A stretch of 64,000 bases of DNA, from assembly GCA_029228645.1 (NCBI GenBank), contig JAPTHR010000004.1, forward strand, positions 295,139-359,138. Reading direction: 5' to 3'. The translations under genes were made by a program, and so were the position numbers. How positions within the stretch are numbered: position 1 is the stretch's first letter; each line of letters starts with the position of its first letter. This document shows positions 63,647-64,000 of this stretch, piece after piece. Origin of the DNA: Gammaproteobacteria bacterium Milos-ODIII6. GTDB lineage: Bacteria > Pseudomonadota > Gammaproteobacteria > Chromatiales > Chromatiaceae. Below the pieces are notes generated by a model that ran no database searches, was not told the origin of the DNA, and worked only from the letters and a program-made list of their open reading frames with translations.

Positions 63647-64000
63647 GGCTCTTCGTCATTTCAAGTGGATTTGAGGATGGAACCCGCCGGGCTGGCGATC
63701 ATGTAGATCATCGCGATGAAGGTCTCGTTGTTCCGGTATCCGCGTGCCCTGGCTCTGGCTGCCTGAAAGAGACTGTTCAAGCCTTCCAGGCGCGCATTGG
63801 TATAGGTTGATGTCCAGCGTCTGACGACCCGTTCGGCATTTCTTCCCAGGGTCTCCAGGGCTTTGCTGACCGGTTCCAGCAGGGCGTTATCGCCAATCAG
63901 GCCTTTTGCGTAATTGATGAAGCGGGTAATGCGCCAGCGCGCTGCCCGAGGGGTCTTTGCCTGCCGGATCCACTTCAGCCTTTCCTTGATGCGCCAGGCG
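63647..64000 (-). mobile_element. ISL3-family insertion sequence (right part missing)
   Basis: The end GGCTCTTCGTCATTTCAAG matches the GGCTCTT start of ISL3-family inverted repeats, and the transposase C-terminus lies directly inside. The element runs off the window; its other end and the target duplication cannot be seen. Confidence 0.85.
63661..64000 (-). CDS. ISL3-family transposase (C-terminal part)
   Basis: The minus strand encodes 112 residues to a stop at 63661-63663. TSTYTNARLEGLNSLFQAAR and ARARGYRNNETFIAM are the conserved C-terminal DDE segment of ISL3 transposases, with the catalytic Glu in NARLEGLN. The N-terminal two thirds lie beyond the window, so intactness is unknown. It probably mobilised into the array recently. 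Confidence 0.92.
   Translation of the reverse strand, partial: AWRIKERLKWIRQAKTPRAARWRITRFINYAKGLIGDNALLEPVSKALETLGRNAERVVRRWTSTYTNARLEGLNSLFQAARARARGYRNNETFIAMIYMIASPAGSILKST

Noticed and set aside
54118..63650. CRISPR array (short recurring palindromes)
   Set aside because: The recurring blocks are long, differ between sites, and alternate with complete genes; spacers are not of fixed size. They fit attC sites.

Overview
The window looks like a chromosome segment of a GC-rich gammaproteobacterium, probably a sulfur oxidiser of the Chromatiales type. The evidence is a Crp/trp/priA/comM/slmA/algC-dut-coaBC-radC-rpmBG gene set typical of gammaproteobacteria, together with two tandem genes whose products look like sulfur globule proteins (signal peptide, Gly/Tyr-rich repeats, Pro/Ala tail). 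The species itself cannot be read from the sequence.

Layout. 1-5 kb: a partial osmC-like gene, crp, and the tryptophan operon trpEGDC on the minus strand. 5.2-6.3 kb: two tandem sulfur-globule-like genes, each with its own promoter and terminator. 6.3-14.4 kb: a monohaem cytochrome c, gph, rpe, a DUF3530 hydrolase, a SPOR protein, argS and priA. 15-17 kb: a three-gene overlapping unit (HNH protein, fructosamine-kinase-like protein, uracil-DNA-glycosylase-like protein). 17.1-19.8 kb: a nitrogen-responsive operon (porin-glnK-amtB) with a visible sigma-54 promoter candidate and NtrC-type sites. 19.8-43.7 kb: mostly housekeeping genes (ubiK, comM, ampG, xth, pyrE, slmA, argB, algC, dut, coaBC, radC, rpmB, rpmG, mutM), plus an EAL-HDOD signalling protein, a HyuA-like protein and a Gld-type ABC transporter with its accessory protein.

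44.4-54.1 kb is an accessory block of mostly minus-strand envelope genes: PsiE-like, DUF6544, several unknown membrane proteins, a lipoprotein hydrolase, an M48 protease and a divergent patatin-like enzyme. It is followed by a 234-bp MITE-like element, a T7-lysozyme-like amidase and a small secreted protein.

54.2-63.6 kb is the most striking part: an integron gene-cassette array with 13 recognisable attC sites and no integrase in the window. Ten of its fourteen cassettes are two-gene toxin-antitoxin modules (ParDE-like, YefM-YoeB, two BrnTA, AbrB-Doc, CcdAB, HigBA, RelE/XRE, ParDE, BrnT-like/CopG). The other four carry a cold-shock/DUF1294 membrane protein and three unknown small proteins. 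Most toxin-antitoxin modules have a clear operator-like repeat just upstream. The left edge holds a truncated ccdB and the 5' remnant of an IS110-family transposase. The right edge is cut by an ISL3-family insertion sequence running off the window. The array probably acts as a reservoir that the toxin-antitoxin modules stabilise against cassette loss.
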